From Lumnitzera littorea (lineage: Eukaryota > Streptophyta > Magnoliopsida > Myrtales > Combretaceae): a stretch of 64,000 bases of DNA. The notes under the pieces are model-generated. The model saw only the letters and a list, made by a program, of their open reading frames with translations, did no database searches and had not been told where the DNA came from. The stretch spans positions 27,505,520 through 27,569,519 of the forward strand of contig JAMXBB010000011.1 in assembly GCA_024138015.1 (NCBI GenBank), in the 5' to 3' direction. Position 1 is the stretch's first letter. Every line of letters begins with the position of its first letter. The position numbers and the translations under genes were made by a program. This document shows positions 24,590-35,778 of the stretch, piece after piece.

Positions 24590-25890
24590 TAAGGAACGGT
24601 ATCAACATGATTTACACTTTAGTCTGATATATATACACTATGAAGAAGGAAGAACAGTGAATGAATACCATGTAGAGAATGGTTATCAGTTCTAAGGGGG
24701 CAAATTGTGTGTATCGTCCTGATTAATAAGGAAACCACTAGTGAAAGAAGCCCACAATAGGGGATTCTTTGGACACTTTAGAGAATGAAGGACATATGAA
24801 CTCTTGAATAATAGGTTCTTTTGGCGTAAAATGAAAAGTGATGTGCTTCGTGTGATTGAAGGATGCACTATTTGTAAGAAGGCAAAAAGCTAAGCAGAGT
24901 AAGGAAAAGCAATGCCTCGACTTGTTTTGACCAAACTATAGGTTAACTTGAGTATGAATTTTATCCTTGGATTATCCTAAACTGCCCAAGGCAAAGACTT
25001 TGTAATGGTTCTCGTGAATTAGTTCAACAAAATAGCACATTTTATGCCCTACATAGCATGGTGTTAGATAGAGACCCAAAATTCTTAGGCCATTTCTAGA
25101 GAACTATTTGGCATTAGGTGAGAACTAAACTACTGTTCTTCATTTCTTGCCATCCCCAAACTAACGGTCAGACAAAGGTTGTCAACTATACCATAGGATC
25201 GCTACTTTGAGCTGCAGTAGGAAAGAACTTAGCTAACTAGGATGTCTATCTACTTGTTACAGAATTTTCTTACAACAAGACAATACATGCCACTACTGGA
25301 TATGCCCAATTTGAGGTCATTTATGGTTTCAACCCCGAGTTACCCCTTAGTCACACTCAATGCTGCCTACTGACCAAGAAGACCTAGAAATAAGAATCAA
25401 AGCTCAGTCTATCTAGTAAATCTACCAATGAGTTGCTTAGCACATTAACCAAGTTGCTAGAAAACTAAAAGAGAAAGGCAAAGGAAGGAAAACCAAACAA
25501 TTTCAACCTCGTGACTACGTGTAGTTACATTTGAGCAATGAGAGGTTTCCTAACAAGAGAATGAACAAGCTGTTTGCCAGAGTTGAAGGACCATTCAGGA
25601 TACTTTAGAAGATAAACAATAATGCATACCAACTATAACTACCAAAAAACATCGGAGTGTCTGACATATTTAATGTTGCCGACCTTAACCCTTATTGACT
25701 TGAAGAGAACTTAGATGAGGATCAACTAAATTTGATCCCAAATCCTAATTAACTCAATGAGGATGATAGGAATTAGACCATTAGAACATGAGCTAGAGGA
25801 CTAGAGAGCATGGTTAGAGGAGTTCTTTCTTTATACTCTACAACAGAGGAATCCGAGCTGTTGCAATTTGCTAACCTAATGCCTTGGTTG
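24590..25890 (+). pseudogene. Copy D integrase remnant, frame continuing into the 3' LTR
   Basis: The HHCC region lies near 24735-24880 (EAHN, GHF, CTICKK). The core has a small deletion near 25050; GQTKVVN-type, YNKTIHATTGY and FEVIYGFNPE blocks follow. The C-terminal part reads SDIFNVADLNPY near 25660. The frame passes the LTR start at 25764 and ends near 25890. Confidence 0.7.
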
Positions 25891-26609
25891 AGTTGAGCCC
25901 TCTTGTGCTTATCGATAGTCTCAAGTTGCTGACTAGAAGTACACTTGAGCAGTAGCTCATCCTATATGACCATCTATTAAATCGAGTTGAATATGAATTG
26001 CTCTGAGCATGTTCAAGTTGAACTCACCTTTGAAGAACCCCTAGTCTTGCTTAGCAGTTGCCAGCTTGACCGTACTGTTTGTTTGTTTCAGTTAGAAATT
26101 TACCCACCAACCGGCAGTTAGATGTCTAAACAATCATATGACAGAATCTTCTATACCAAGCAAATACTTTTTCTTGATTTTTTCTTTATGCCCTTTTTCA
26201 TTCTTTACACATTACTTAATTAGGACTTTACCCTTTTAGTCATTTCCATTTGTGGTGTTGCCCTAATATTTTAGGTATTTATTGTAAAGGCAACCGTGAC
26301 ATCATCAAATATTAAATATACTACATTGTCTCTTTCCATAAGTATTCCTCTTTACTTACTTCACTCTTATCCCCAACCTTAAGTAAGCTAGGTGGTGAAT
26401 ACCCTTATTGGATCAGTTTGTGCGTCATATCGAATTGAACCGTAAGTCTCCGATAGTTCAAGGCACGTCATATCCTTAGAGTGGATCGCGATTTTACTTG
26501 TTTGATTCTCTATTATCGTACAACTCCACCTAAGCTTTTCAAGCTTTTAACAAGCGTGGACTTACTCCCTTAAGACTGGCCTTCTTAATCCTTGGCTTGA
26601 TTCGTACCA
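25764..26609 (+). repeat. 3' LTR of chromovirus copy D
   Basis: Starts TGATAGGAATTAGACC and ends GATTCGTACCA; 846 bp. Many differences from the 5' LTR indicate an old insertion. Confidence 0.85.
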
Positions 26610-26614
26610 TATGG

Positions 26615-26880
26615 GCTCCTACATTAGCTACCTAATCACTGCTCTCGCTACCTAATGGACTAACCTTAACTTCTCCTCACTTTCTACATAAGGAGCATGG
26701 GCACACGTGTGTTAGTTCACGACAACTACCTAATGTTATCCTTCTTCCCATGTGGTGGGTATGCATCGTGAGGATGTTTTTGCATATACTCCTTCTCTCC
26801 TCCCAAGATAGTATTACCCCATTCTCTTCTCTTACCGCCATTATTGTTTCAGGGGGCAATTTTTTTTTTTTTTAAATTGA
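26615..26880 (-). pseudogene. Antisense gene of Tat-1, 5' part beyond the nested chromovirus
   Basis: The sequence right of the chromovirus continues the target at 20183: removing the insertion rejoins the minus-strand sequence across a GCCCATGGGTAAGC-like site. An open frame at 26677-26859 could be the start of the antisense gene, but no domain is recognised. Confidence 0.35.
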
Positions 26881-28049
26881 ATGTTAAATCATGTAAGAAA
26901 AATTGAGTCAAAGTTGATACTTTCTCTTGCAAAAAATTACAAGTTGCACTTCAAGACCCCCATCCCCTCTTTCATAAGTTTTACATAGAATATTTGCATG
27001 AAAAGGGTCTTATATATATATAAGTTATTTTAAGTGGTGTTTGAAGAATCATGCTCATATGCATGGCATGTGTTTTGTTTGACTCTTTCCTTAGTTTGAA
27101 TAAAAAAGATATTTTTTCACTTGAAAAAAAAAAATGTCGTACTTATGTATCTTTAATTGACATATGGCGTCACATGATGATTGGAGTTGTTGCTACGTGT
27201 CTACTCTTGCCATGTTAATGAGTGTCATGTATAAAAATGTGTCAATTCGTAATAGCGTCACGTAATATTTCATATCATGTCAGCAGATGCCACGTATCTA
27301 TTACATCCATGTGAGCAAATAGAAACTTACAGAGTTATGTTAGATAACATAAATAACCATGAAAAATATAACTAGATAATAAATCGAATACTTTAAAATT
27401 GAGGTAGTAAATTGAATAATTTGATAAAATTCAAATACCAAATACGATGTTAACCCTAAAATGAAGTACGAGAAAATAGGACCCCTTGACAAATCCCTCT
27501 AGATGGCTTAAAGTTTCCCACTCTCTTACCATTGATTAATAAATTGTAAGACAGGAAATGCACATTTCTCTCATGATTTTATCTAGGAAGTGTCACTCTA
27601 CCTTATCATAAGCCTTGACTGGATTATGGATTTATTCATACTTGGTTATAAGTGGTGATGTATGCTTCAGTTTGCGTTTTACTTCAGGTGAATATTTACC
27701 TTACTCTAAGCCTACTAGCATGAATAGAAAACCAAACGAATGACCCAAGCATTACATTGTGAATCATATTAGTTTCATTGTATTAATTCCCCTCTTTCAA
27801 GTCAATCAGCTATCTTTCGTTCATTTTGCCGGACAGATTAGACAACATCTAATATTCAACAGCGTCTTGCTTAATTCCTCATGGGAACGATACCTGTTCT
27901 TGAAGAAAAGCATTTATTACTATTATGATGGAGTGCGTTTGCTAATGCTCAAAAGCCATCGAAAATAAATACACGGATGATTGATTAAGAGCACACATTG
28001 CAATTGGGTAGATAATCTAGCTTGATATCCATATGTTTTAATTCATGGA
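26881..28049. other. Intergenic DNA between the repeat nest and the SH3P2 gene
   Basis: AT-rich, no gene. A poly(T) run lies at about 26857-26873. The stretch 27160-27480 (cacgt/gcgtcac motifs, then 'ataaatcgaatactttaaaattgagg...') resembles decayed non-autonomous plant transposons, but I see no clear terminal repeats. Confidence 0.4.
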
Positions 28050-28366
28050 TATAGATACTTAGTTTTTCAATACAAAATAATCCCTGCCGGTGGTGGTGGT
28101 TGCCGCAATAATCCATGTGAATTTTTGGTGATAATTTAATAATCTCGCCTGGATCTGCTTCCTAAGAGACACAACTGGATAAATACTCGAACTCAACATG
28201 CCTCGACAGAAAAGAAAAGTACAAACAAGACGTGTGCATCTATCAAGAGAATAAGGCTGCGAAACAAGATGGTGAGCGTTCTTCAAATTGCAGAACGCAA
28301 CACACCAGAGTACATATCATACACTGAAAAATAATCATCCGACCAGAAGCGAACCTAGAGAGCGAT
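28050..28366 (-). other. Probable 3' UTR of the SH3P2-type gene
   Basis: Directly follows the stop codon on the minus strand. The limit is not defined by a clear poly(A) signal. Confidence 0.45.
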
Positions 28367-31300
28367 CTAGAACACTTCAGCCATTTTGCTTGCAAGAACA
28401 CGCTCCCGTCTTTCAACATATCCATATGGGAACCATCCCGCTTTCCCTTTACATTCACCTTCAGCCCAGCCATTGTTAGTTACCTACAGAATGCATGAAA
28501 ATCATCATCATACATGGATGGGCTTAAATATACCCCGCAACGTAAACAGTTAGATCTACAAATCAGGTAAATTCTTAAAAACAATCCGTTGCTTGTTAGG
28601 AGAGAAGTTGTTTCTGTCAAGTCTTGTGGTACTAGTACCCCTTGAACCGGTCTTTTTCTCTGCGTTAAATACTGGATCCTCATTACAATCAGTAGATATC
28701 TTATTACATAGAACTGCTCAAATTACAAATTATTTATAGACACAAACCATCTCAATGACTCGCCAAGATCCACCCCTTTAAACATATAATTGATGGACTT
28801 CTTCTATTATAAGTGCAGAACCAGCATAATTTTCAAGCCATTGTGGGATCAGTTCTTCTAGACCATGTTAGACCTGCATTGCTCAACCATTAAAAACTAA
28901 CACTGCCTGTGAGATCTCTATGAAATTTTCCATTCAACTTTTCACCTAATAAGATCCCTCTTGAAAAGTTGCAGGAGGTCTTATTTTTATTTTCTGAATT
29001 ATCTAAGGGGCGGCCATTTTTGGTTTGGTTGCAACGAACTCCGTTCCAGACAAAAGGCATGCACAATCTTGCTTTATCTTTGTCGTGGACATGCCTTGAA
29101 TATCATGCACGTGGCCTGTCCAAAAAAACATTTATGACCAAAATAATATTGGATTTGTTCAGAAATAAGAGGATTGGGCAGCCATTTTGGCCGTAATGCC
29201 TATTGTGACCAAAATAATATTGGATTTGTTGAGAAATAAGAGGATCAGGCAGCTATTTTGGCCCAGGTTAGGGACTCGACAAGGGATGTGTATTGCCTAT
29301 GGTGAATGTACGATTTGTGGAATTAGGGGTTCCAAAGGGATTAATGAGAGAGAACCCTCCAACCTCTAATACTACCTTATACTCCTAAACTACTTTATAC
29401 TAAGTTATAAATAACTTCTTACTTGTATCAACGATAGTCACATATTTATACAAGCTTTTGAATCGCCGCTTTTCCTAAATAAGAGATTATTGTAAATCTA
29501 ATAATATCTCCTAAGATGCATAAATTTGGAAAGTAAATAGCAAGATAGTCTTCATTTCCTATTCTAGAGGATATTCCTAACACTGCCTAAGATACAACTT
29601 GATATTCATGCTGATAATTGAGATTTGTCAAAGTTGAAAATATAAGAAGCTTTAGCGACACATTATTATAAAGTTCATTTATCAAGTATCATTATATAAG
29701 CTTCCAGATGATTTATATTGAATATGTATATTCATTTCTCTAATATTATATAAATGTAGTCATAAATAAATATATTCCATCTTGTCCTTCTGTAGGTTAT
29801 ACAAAATATTTCAAAAAATTTCTGTGTTCTTGCAACTGTAACCAATGTACATGCAAGAGCTTTATCCTTCAAGCAAAATCCTCTAACATAATAAAACCAA
29901 ATGGCCATCAACTACAGGAATGTGTAATATCATTAGTATGCCATAATTTACTAATAGTTCAAATGAGCTAACCTTTCGAACAACAACATAATCACCAACT
30001 GACAAATTCAGCTCCACATCAGATTCAGCTTGATATGGATGCGTTACCTGTAAGAAGACAAATCTTTCACCTTTAACTACCATTTAAGAAGATTTTGACA
30101 ACAGTAAAGCAAACAGGCAGCAAAGCTTCAATAACCATATGCAATTAATTCTGGACAGCAGTGGCCCCAAATAAAAAATAATAATAATAATAATAGTAAT
30201 TTGGACAGCTGACCTCTCCAAGAAAGTAATTAATTTTATCTGTGGATCCATTTGATGTCTCGGAAGCATAAACACCGTTCACTTCTTCATATGATGGAGG
30301 TGGAGGCATGCTGTCCAAAGAAGGGCCAGGAGGAGCTTCGATTCGTTGCCGTTCCAATATCATCTATTTTATTGTTTAGAAAAAGCATTCATCAGAAACA
30401 CTGCAATGAGTTTGCATGCATGAGCAACAATAACACCCACTGATAATGAATAAGAATTATGAAGTTGTAGGCATGCCTCGTTTTCAAGCTGATCAAGAAT
30501 CTGAAGAACTCTCTGATGGTAAGTACGTTCTGCTTCCACCTTCAACCAAATACAAAAGAAGTTGCAATTCTTATTCTTAACATAGCAAGAAAGCTATGCT
30601 AAATATAAAGCTGATTTTAAGGACTTACCATAGCAATGAGCCGCTGAAGAGTCAATCTCTGTTGTTGAGCTTCAACTGCGGCCAATGATGCAGCAGCTTC
30701 CTTCCCCAATACTCCCATGTTTGTTTTGAGATCTTGCTGTTTTGCCTCCGCTGCTTCAAGTTTCACAACATACTCATTGCCTGGTGATTCCCTCACTTTG
30801 GCTTGACGCTTCAAAACTTCTATAGTCTGTCTTAAGTTCAAAAGAAGGAATGAGTTATGACTTGCACTGCTACCATAAGAAATGGGATGACTCATTCTTA
30901 ACGATCTAAACCATAATGATTTAGAGAAGCAGCAAGAAATGTATGGCATATCATCAACTTTAAGAATAGGGAGAATATCACAATAGAAGTCAGATTCATT
31001 TCAACTTTCAAAACTGTTACATTTATCAACACGCCCTAAAAAAAAAAAAAAGGAGCACCTGAGCTTCAGCTTCTTGTCGCATTCGGTCATATCTTTGAGC
31101 AAGATGCCGTGCATCCTCTAATGGAGCTCCCATAACCATGGCTCTTAATGGTTCTGCAACCTGGTATGGAGTCCAAATAATACAAAGATTGCAATTTTTT
31201 TGTATGAATTATAAAGCTTCAAGTACAGATTCAAAATCTGCAAAGCCTAAACTTTTCTAGAGCATTGTTTCGAATATTGAAAATCTGACAGATGTGTGGA

Positions 31301-33628
31301 TGGATATGATAGACCTAAAATCTGAGATTCAAGGTTAAAGTTGTGTCATAAGATCCATAAATGGTACCGATGCAATATAAGAGTGTGGCCATATAGTTTA
31401 CCACAATAACAGAGGGAACGAATGTAAGAATCACTAGCAGCACATGTAACATATGCAAGTCTAGGTAAACAACTGAAGTGAAAAGAGCGAGGGAGGATCG
31501 TAAATGATGACAAGCAGACTTCTGATTTATGATTTTGAAGCTACAATTCACTACCCTCAATACCACAAAATATGCAATCAGAAAAATCTATACCAAGATA
31601 ACAGCAAAGTAACAGCAATAATCTCGTATGGCTATCCAGGGTGATCAATCCTCTTCAGCCAGGTCAATGACATACTCATGCCATCACAAACATATGAGAT
31701 TTGAGCATTTTCCTTAAGATTACTGATACCATCCTCATGCTGATGCAATGCCACCAAAGACGGTTCCTTCTAATCTGAGCCCATTGAAAACATTAATTTT
31801 CACAAATCCAAGGTCCCCACACCAGATGTATGATCATGAGATCCAGTACCTTTCTCACAAGAAAAGATTGACATATTAGTTTCGACCTTACCTGTGTCCC
31901 CAAAGCTTTCAAGAGATTCCCACGCTCTTTTTCCATTTGAGCCCGTGCCCTTCCAAAGCTTAAAGAAGCTTTTATCAAACTGTTGCCACTTGTACAAGTA
32001 TTTTCAGAACCATATTTCCTACCATCCTCTGACAATTTAGTCCCTGATAAATAGGAACATGGAAGACCATGTACTATAAGAAAACTGAAAACTTGAAACC
32101 ATAGACGCTTGCCATATTACTTACCAATCTCAACTTGTTTAGCCCCATGTACAATATAACCTTCAACTCCACGCACAATATCCCTTTGAAAGTGCTGCAC
32201 CATAAATTTAACTTATTAAAATATACTAAAATATTTTTTTTTTTTTAAAAAATCCAAATTGCTTGTAGTAGTAGAGTGTGTGTGTGCACATGGTTCACAA
32301 ACCTTGCCAGCACGGGTTGATATATAAAGCTTTTCAAGCTTCTGATGTAGATGGAGTTCAGCCTCGTCAGTAATTATGGAATCTGATCCTCCATATCCCC
32401 CGGCTCCAAATTGTTTTAGAACAGCCTAAAGTAAAACTCAACAATACATCATCCCTTACAGAAAAGGTTCCTCATGAGAAGAAAGAAACTTTCCAACTTC
32501 TTAAATCAATCAGCATTCTGCATTACATTACTATTTTAAGAGAGGAGCACATATAATTACAGTAGGGGCATATAGCAAACTCCTTCGTGTTTAATGCTGG
32601 GATTATACCGTTAATAGAAGCTTTAAAGATTCTTCCACCAAGAAAAGCACATGATTTACTTCTGAAAGAACATTAATCTAACTAGAAATTTCACAAGAAA
32701 AGTAAATAAAGGATTGCCAGCTAGATTCAAGGTATGCCAGGTTGATGAAAAAAAAAAACATATAGCTTTTAATTCTATACCATCTTATTTACTAGACCAT
32801 TACATATCTTCAATTAGAAGAAATAATTTTTTTATTATTAGTGAAATAGAAGTTATAACAGAGATGCAGTCCCTATCACTTTACAAATAAAGTTAAAGAT
32901 ATTGGCAAAATCTATATCTAATTTTTGAATATTTATTTAGTTAAGTTTGAAGTTGCTAAAAATCACACGTCGTCAAATTTTGCAACCAAGTTTAAAGTCG
33001 CTAAATGTCATACTTAATAGAACTTGTGCTTGTCAAATTTACCTCCTTCGTCCTGGAAACTACTTTTTAGTCAAAGTTTACAAGTATGGATAACGAGAAC
33101 TGGTTAAATTCCTCAGTGTGATACTGGAAAAAGAAAAAAATCAGCCATGGTCTCTTAAAGCTATATAACACGGAACAGATTAAACGCGCAAAGAATCAGC
33201 AAGTAATTTTCCTCATCAATTCGCAATTTCACCACAACAACTTATTCCACATTAACGAATCCATGATAGAAATCATAATCAATCAACTTCCTTTTTTCAC
33301 TTCTTAATTTTTCACATGCAAAATAATGAATGTAAACAGATAGATCCAATTCATAACCCTAACCGAACAATCCAAGTGAATGACTGAAGATAACTTTGAC
33401 CAACTTCAAGTACTTGAAGAACCGACTTTATAAATATAAGTTGCAACTTCAAACTACACAATCTCAAGAAAAACTATACATTAAAACAAAGCATTAGCGA
33501 AGATAATCGTCGGATCTAAAAGAGTATATGTCAAAACAATCGAGAGAGTGAGAGAGAGAGAGAGAGACCTGTTGCTGTTTAGCAACTTGTTCACGCAATC
33601 GGGAGGCTTGTTTTCTGATGGCTTCCAT
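28367..33628 (-). CDS. SH3P2: SH3 domain-containing protein, SH3P2 type, complete
   Basis: In Arabidopsis SH3P2 is a membrane-binding BAR/SH3 protein involved in clathrin-coated vesicle traffic, cell-plate formation and autophagosome formation. Ten coding exons (minus): 33569-33628, 32303-32425, 32125-32194, 31892-32043, 31059-31160, 30629-30826, 30477-30539, 30214-30363, 29973-30047, 28367-28483. They sum to 1110 nt, 369 residues plus stop, close to the ~368 of the Arabidopsis protein. Start MEAIRKQASRLREQVAKQQQ; coiled-coil/BAR part with YGSENTC, RARAQMEKERGN and GAPLEDARHLAQRYDRMRQE; proline-rich SMPPPPSYEEVNG; SH3 with ELNLSVGDYVVVRK and GKAGWFPYGYVERRERV. All junctions keep phase. Intron 7 (30364-30476) has a GC donor; the others are GT-AG. 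The frame has no defects, so it is probably functional. Confidence 0.95.
29135..29275. repeat. 71-bp imperfect tandem duplication in the last SH3P2 intron
   Basis: tgaccaaaataatattggatttgtt begins at 29135 and again at 29206. The units continue with agaaataagagga and a gcagc-attttggcc block and differ by a few bases. Confidence 0.85.
33541..33567. repeat. GA microsatellite in SH3P2 intron 1
   Basis: A (GA)n run ends directly at the donor of exon 1; on the gene strand it is a CT-rich start of intron 1. Confidence 0.9.
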
Positions 33629-33900
33629 TCATAAGCAGTTGATCCCTCTCTCCACCTCTGTGTTTCTGATCGAACGTGACAACGTTGAAAGGTTTTAACT
33701 GTAAGGAAAGGTTTTGGGGAGAGATAGAGAGGGATTAGTGTTGAATTTTGAAAGAAGGAGATGGGAGATAATGATTTGGACACTTTGGAAAAGACGTTTG
33801 AGCTTGGGTTCATTCAGGCACACGCTTGTTCATTTTTGAATTTAAAGTAGAAGAAGAAGCTTCCGAATACAAAGGATTACCTTCATATTTTTCTCACTTT
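33629..33900 (-). promoter_or_regulatory. 5' UTR and core promoter region of the SH3P2-type gene
   Basis: Lies upstream of the ATG at 33628 on the minus strand. It is less AT-rich than the DNA beyond. No clear TATA box was identified, so the transcription start is unknown. Confidence 0.4.
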
Positions 33901-35153
33901 TTTAACCTGTACGGTCTCAAGATTTTTTCATTAAGGCCACGGGGAATTTTTCTAAGCTGGGAAAAGCCGTATAAGCTTTATTTTATTAGAGCATAATTTT
34001 AGCGTTTTATATAATAGTCTCCGAAGCATAGCTGGGATCCGTATGTGAAAATAAAATATAAAAGTTTAATTAATTTTAAAATGTAAAGCAATTATTGAAT
34101 CAAACTATGTCAAATATAAATAATTTAAAAGAAAAATTATGCATGCATAAGTGATATTGAAAATGTCAGATAAATTACTCAGTCAAATTCTCTCACTTCA
34201 TCTTTTATGTGCTTGATTTGGCAAGTGCGGATGGTGAAGTTACAGCAGCCTTGGGTTGTGAAAAGTAACAACTAAGTTAACAGTACTGGAGAAGATTTTA
34301 GTAATTTAATAAATATGTAATTTTTTAGATTACTAAGATACAAAGAATGAGTACGCGGTTTTAATATTATTAATACACTTGCCACGTATATATATACAAT
34401 AAAAATTTTGATTTGTAGAAAATAAAAACTTAAATTTGTATTAATAATTAACGGTAGTTACAAATTGAAGATATGAGAAATAATAACGAGTAATTATTTT
34501 CTTTTGGCTAGTTGGAAAAGATGGATAATTTGATAAAACCTAAAAAAATATATGTTTTGCATGCATACTTCCTATATGTTAATATATATACCATAGTTTG
34601 ATCGTGCATATCATTCTACATTAATGTGTACTTATAAAATTTGATTGTATAAATTACTGTATATTAATGTGCAATTTACTATAATTTGGTTATATAAAGT
34701 TATTAATATATATTAATGTGTACTACTTTAGTTTCATTATATAGGGATATAATTTATTATATTAAAAAGAAAGCATTTTCTTAAATATCTATAACTAACA
34801 ATTTAATATCTTATAGTATTAACATTAAATATATTCACATAAGAGTTACTAAAACAAATTAAACTCATTTCACAAAACTCTCAATTGCCATGTCCAACTA
34901 TATGTTTATCATTTTTAATCATACTTATTTCTATTGTTGCTATTTTTTTATTTGTTTAGTATTTAAAAAATTTATTACACTTTTTATTTGACCAACATTT
35001 TTGAGAACCTTTTTTTTTCAAAAAATTTATTATACTTTTGATTTTACTAACATATATGATTAATATTATTTTGTATATTTTAGTTTAAGTGTTTTTTTAT
35101 ATTTTTTACACATACAATATGAGTATATTATCTATTAATTATTATATATTAAT
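33901..35153. other. AT-rich intergenic DNA
   Basis: No gene or domain. Short, partly repeated phrases occur at 34570-34760 (tatattaatgtgtac and variants three times), suggesting a decayed short repeat. Confidence 0.5.
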
Positions 35154-35772
35154 TTTGTTGGTGGCTATAGCCTTGATGCTTAAAAGAGACAAGGGGCTTA
35201 ACAATAGGGGCCTAAAGCCCAACGTGTAGAGAGAGACACTCTAAACAATCAAAATGGTGCTTAACTCTCGCGTACTCTGAGAATATATTCTATGCCTTGT
35301 AGGGCCTTTAAAGCCTCACTATAATAACGAGATGACTAGTAAGTGCTTGGCCCTTGAGCAACCAGTTATTGTCGACGTCCCGTTTTTAGTAGGGCTTAAG
35401 AGTTTAAATGCAAATGCAATGGGCTAATCTATGAATATGACACAAATAGGTCCATCATCGAGCCATCGCATCAAGACCCATGGCTTACTTAATGAGACTT
35501 GTTTAGCCGTAACTTAGCAATTTAACTTAGATTTAGCCTCATTAACTCACAACTATAAATAAAGTCTATTTAAGTATTTAGTAAGGACTTTCTTAAAAGT
35601 TTAAAGGTGATTTACGCAAACACTTTACCATACTCTTTTGACTTTTCTTATCACTTATATACCTATTTAAGTATCAAAGTAGTCATACTGGAAAAAACTT
35701 CAATACTTACTTTGATGTGTTTACTACTTTGCAAGCTTAAGGAAGCTAATATGAGCCAGACAAAACACCACC
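35154..35772. mobile_element. Possible solo LTR or LTR fragment
   Basis: A less AT-rich block of about 620 bp with a TATA-like aactataaataaag near 35560. ATTAAT occurs on both sides (35148-35153, 35773-35778). The ends are ttTGTTGGTGG and CACCACC, roughly inverted. The duplication could be chance in AT-rich DNA. Confidence 0.3.
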
Positions 35773-35778
35773 ATTAAT

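Larger units (their letters stand above)
20184..26609 (+). mobile_element. Full-length chromovirus-type Ty3/gypsy element (copy D)
   Basis: Two LTRs (20184-21047, 25764-26609) flank gag, protease, reverse transcriptase, RNase H and integrase in Ty3/gypsy order on the plus strand. The flanking 5-mers CATGG (20179-20183) and TATGG (26610-26614) look like a target duplication with one C-to-T change. The sequence is related to the copies at 51273-57680, 58500-61386 and 61387-64000. All genes carry stops and shifts, and the integrase core has a short deletion near 25050. Confidence 0.88.
5385..26880 (+). mobile_element. Tat-1: 5'-truncated Tat-lineage Ty3/gypsy retrotransposon, host of nested insertions
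   Basis: The remains of one Tat-type element in plus orientation are split by three younger insertions (8722-11939, 14932-17837, 20184-26609). Order: end of gag, protease, reverse transcriptase, RNase H, a second archaeal-type RNase H, integrase, a tandem-repeat region, and an antisense gene. The dual RNase H and the antisense ORF are known features of the Tat lineage. The 5' LTR and most of gag are missing; homology to Tat-2 begins near 5385. The 3' LTR was not identified, so the right limit is approximate. All reading frames contain stops and frameshifts. Confidence 0.75.

Noticed and set aside
30617..30949. 110-codon minus-strand frame as a separate gene
   Set aside because: Contains SH3P2 exon 6 (30629-30826) plus intron; it is not an independent gene.
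33481..33813. 110-codon minus-strand frame
   Set aside because: Runs from the SH3P2 5' UTR through exon 1 into intron 1 in a different frame from the gene.
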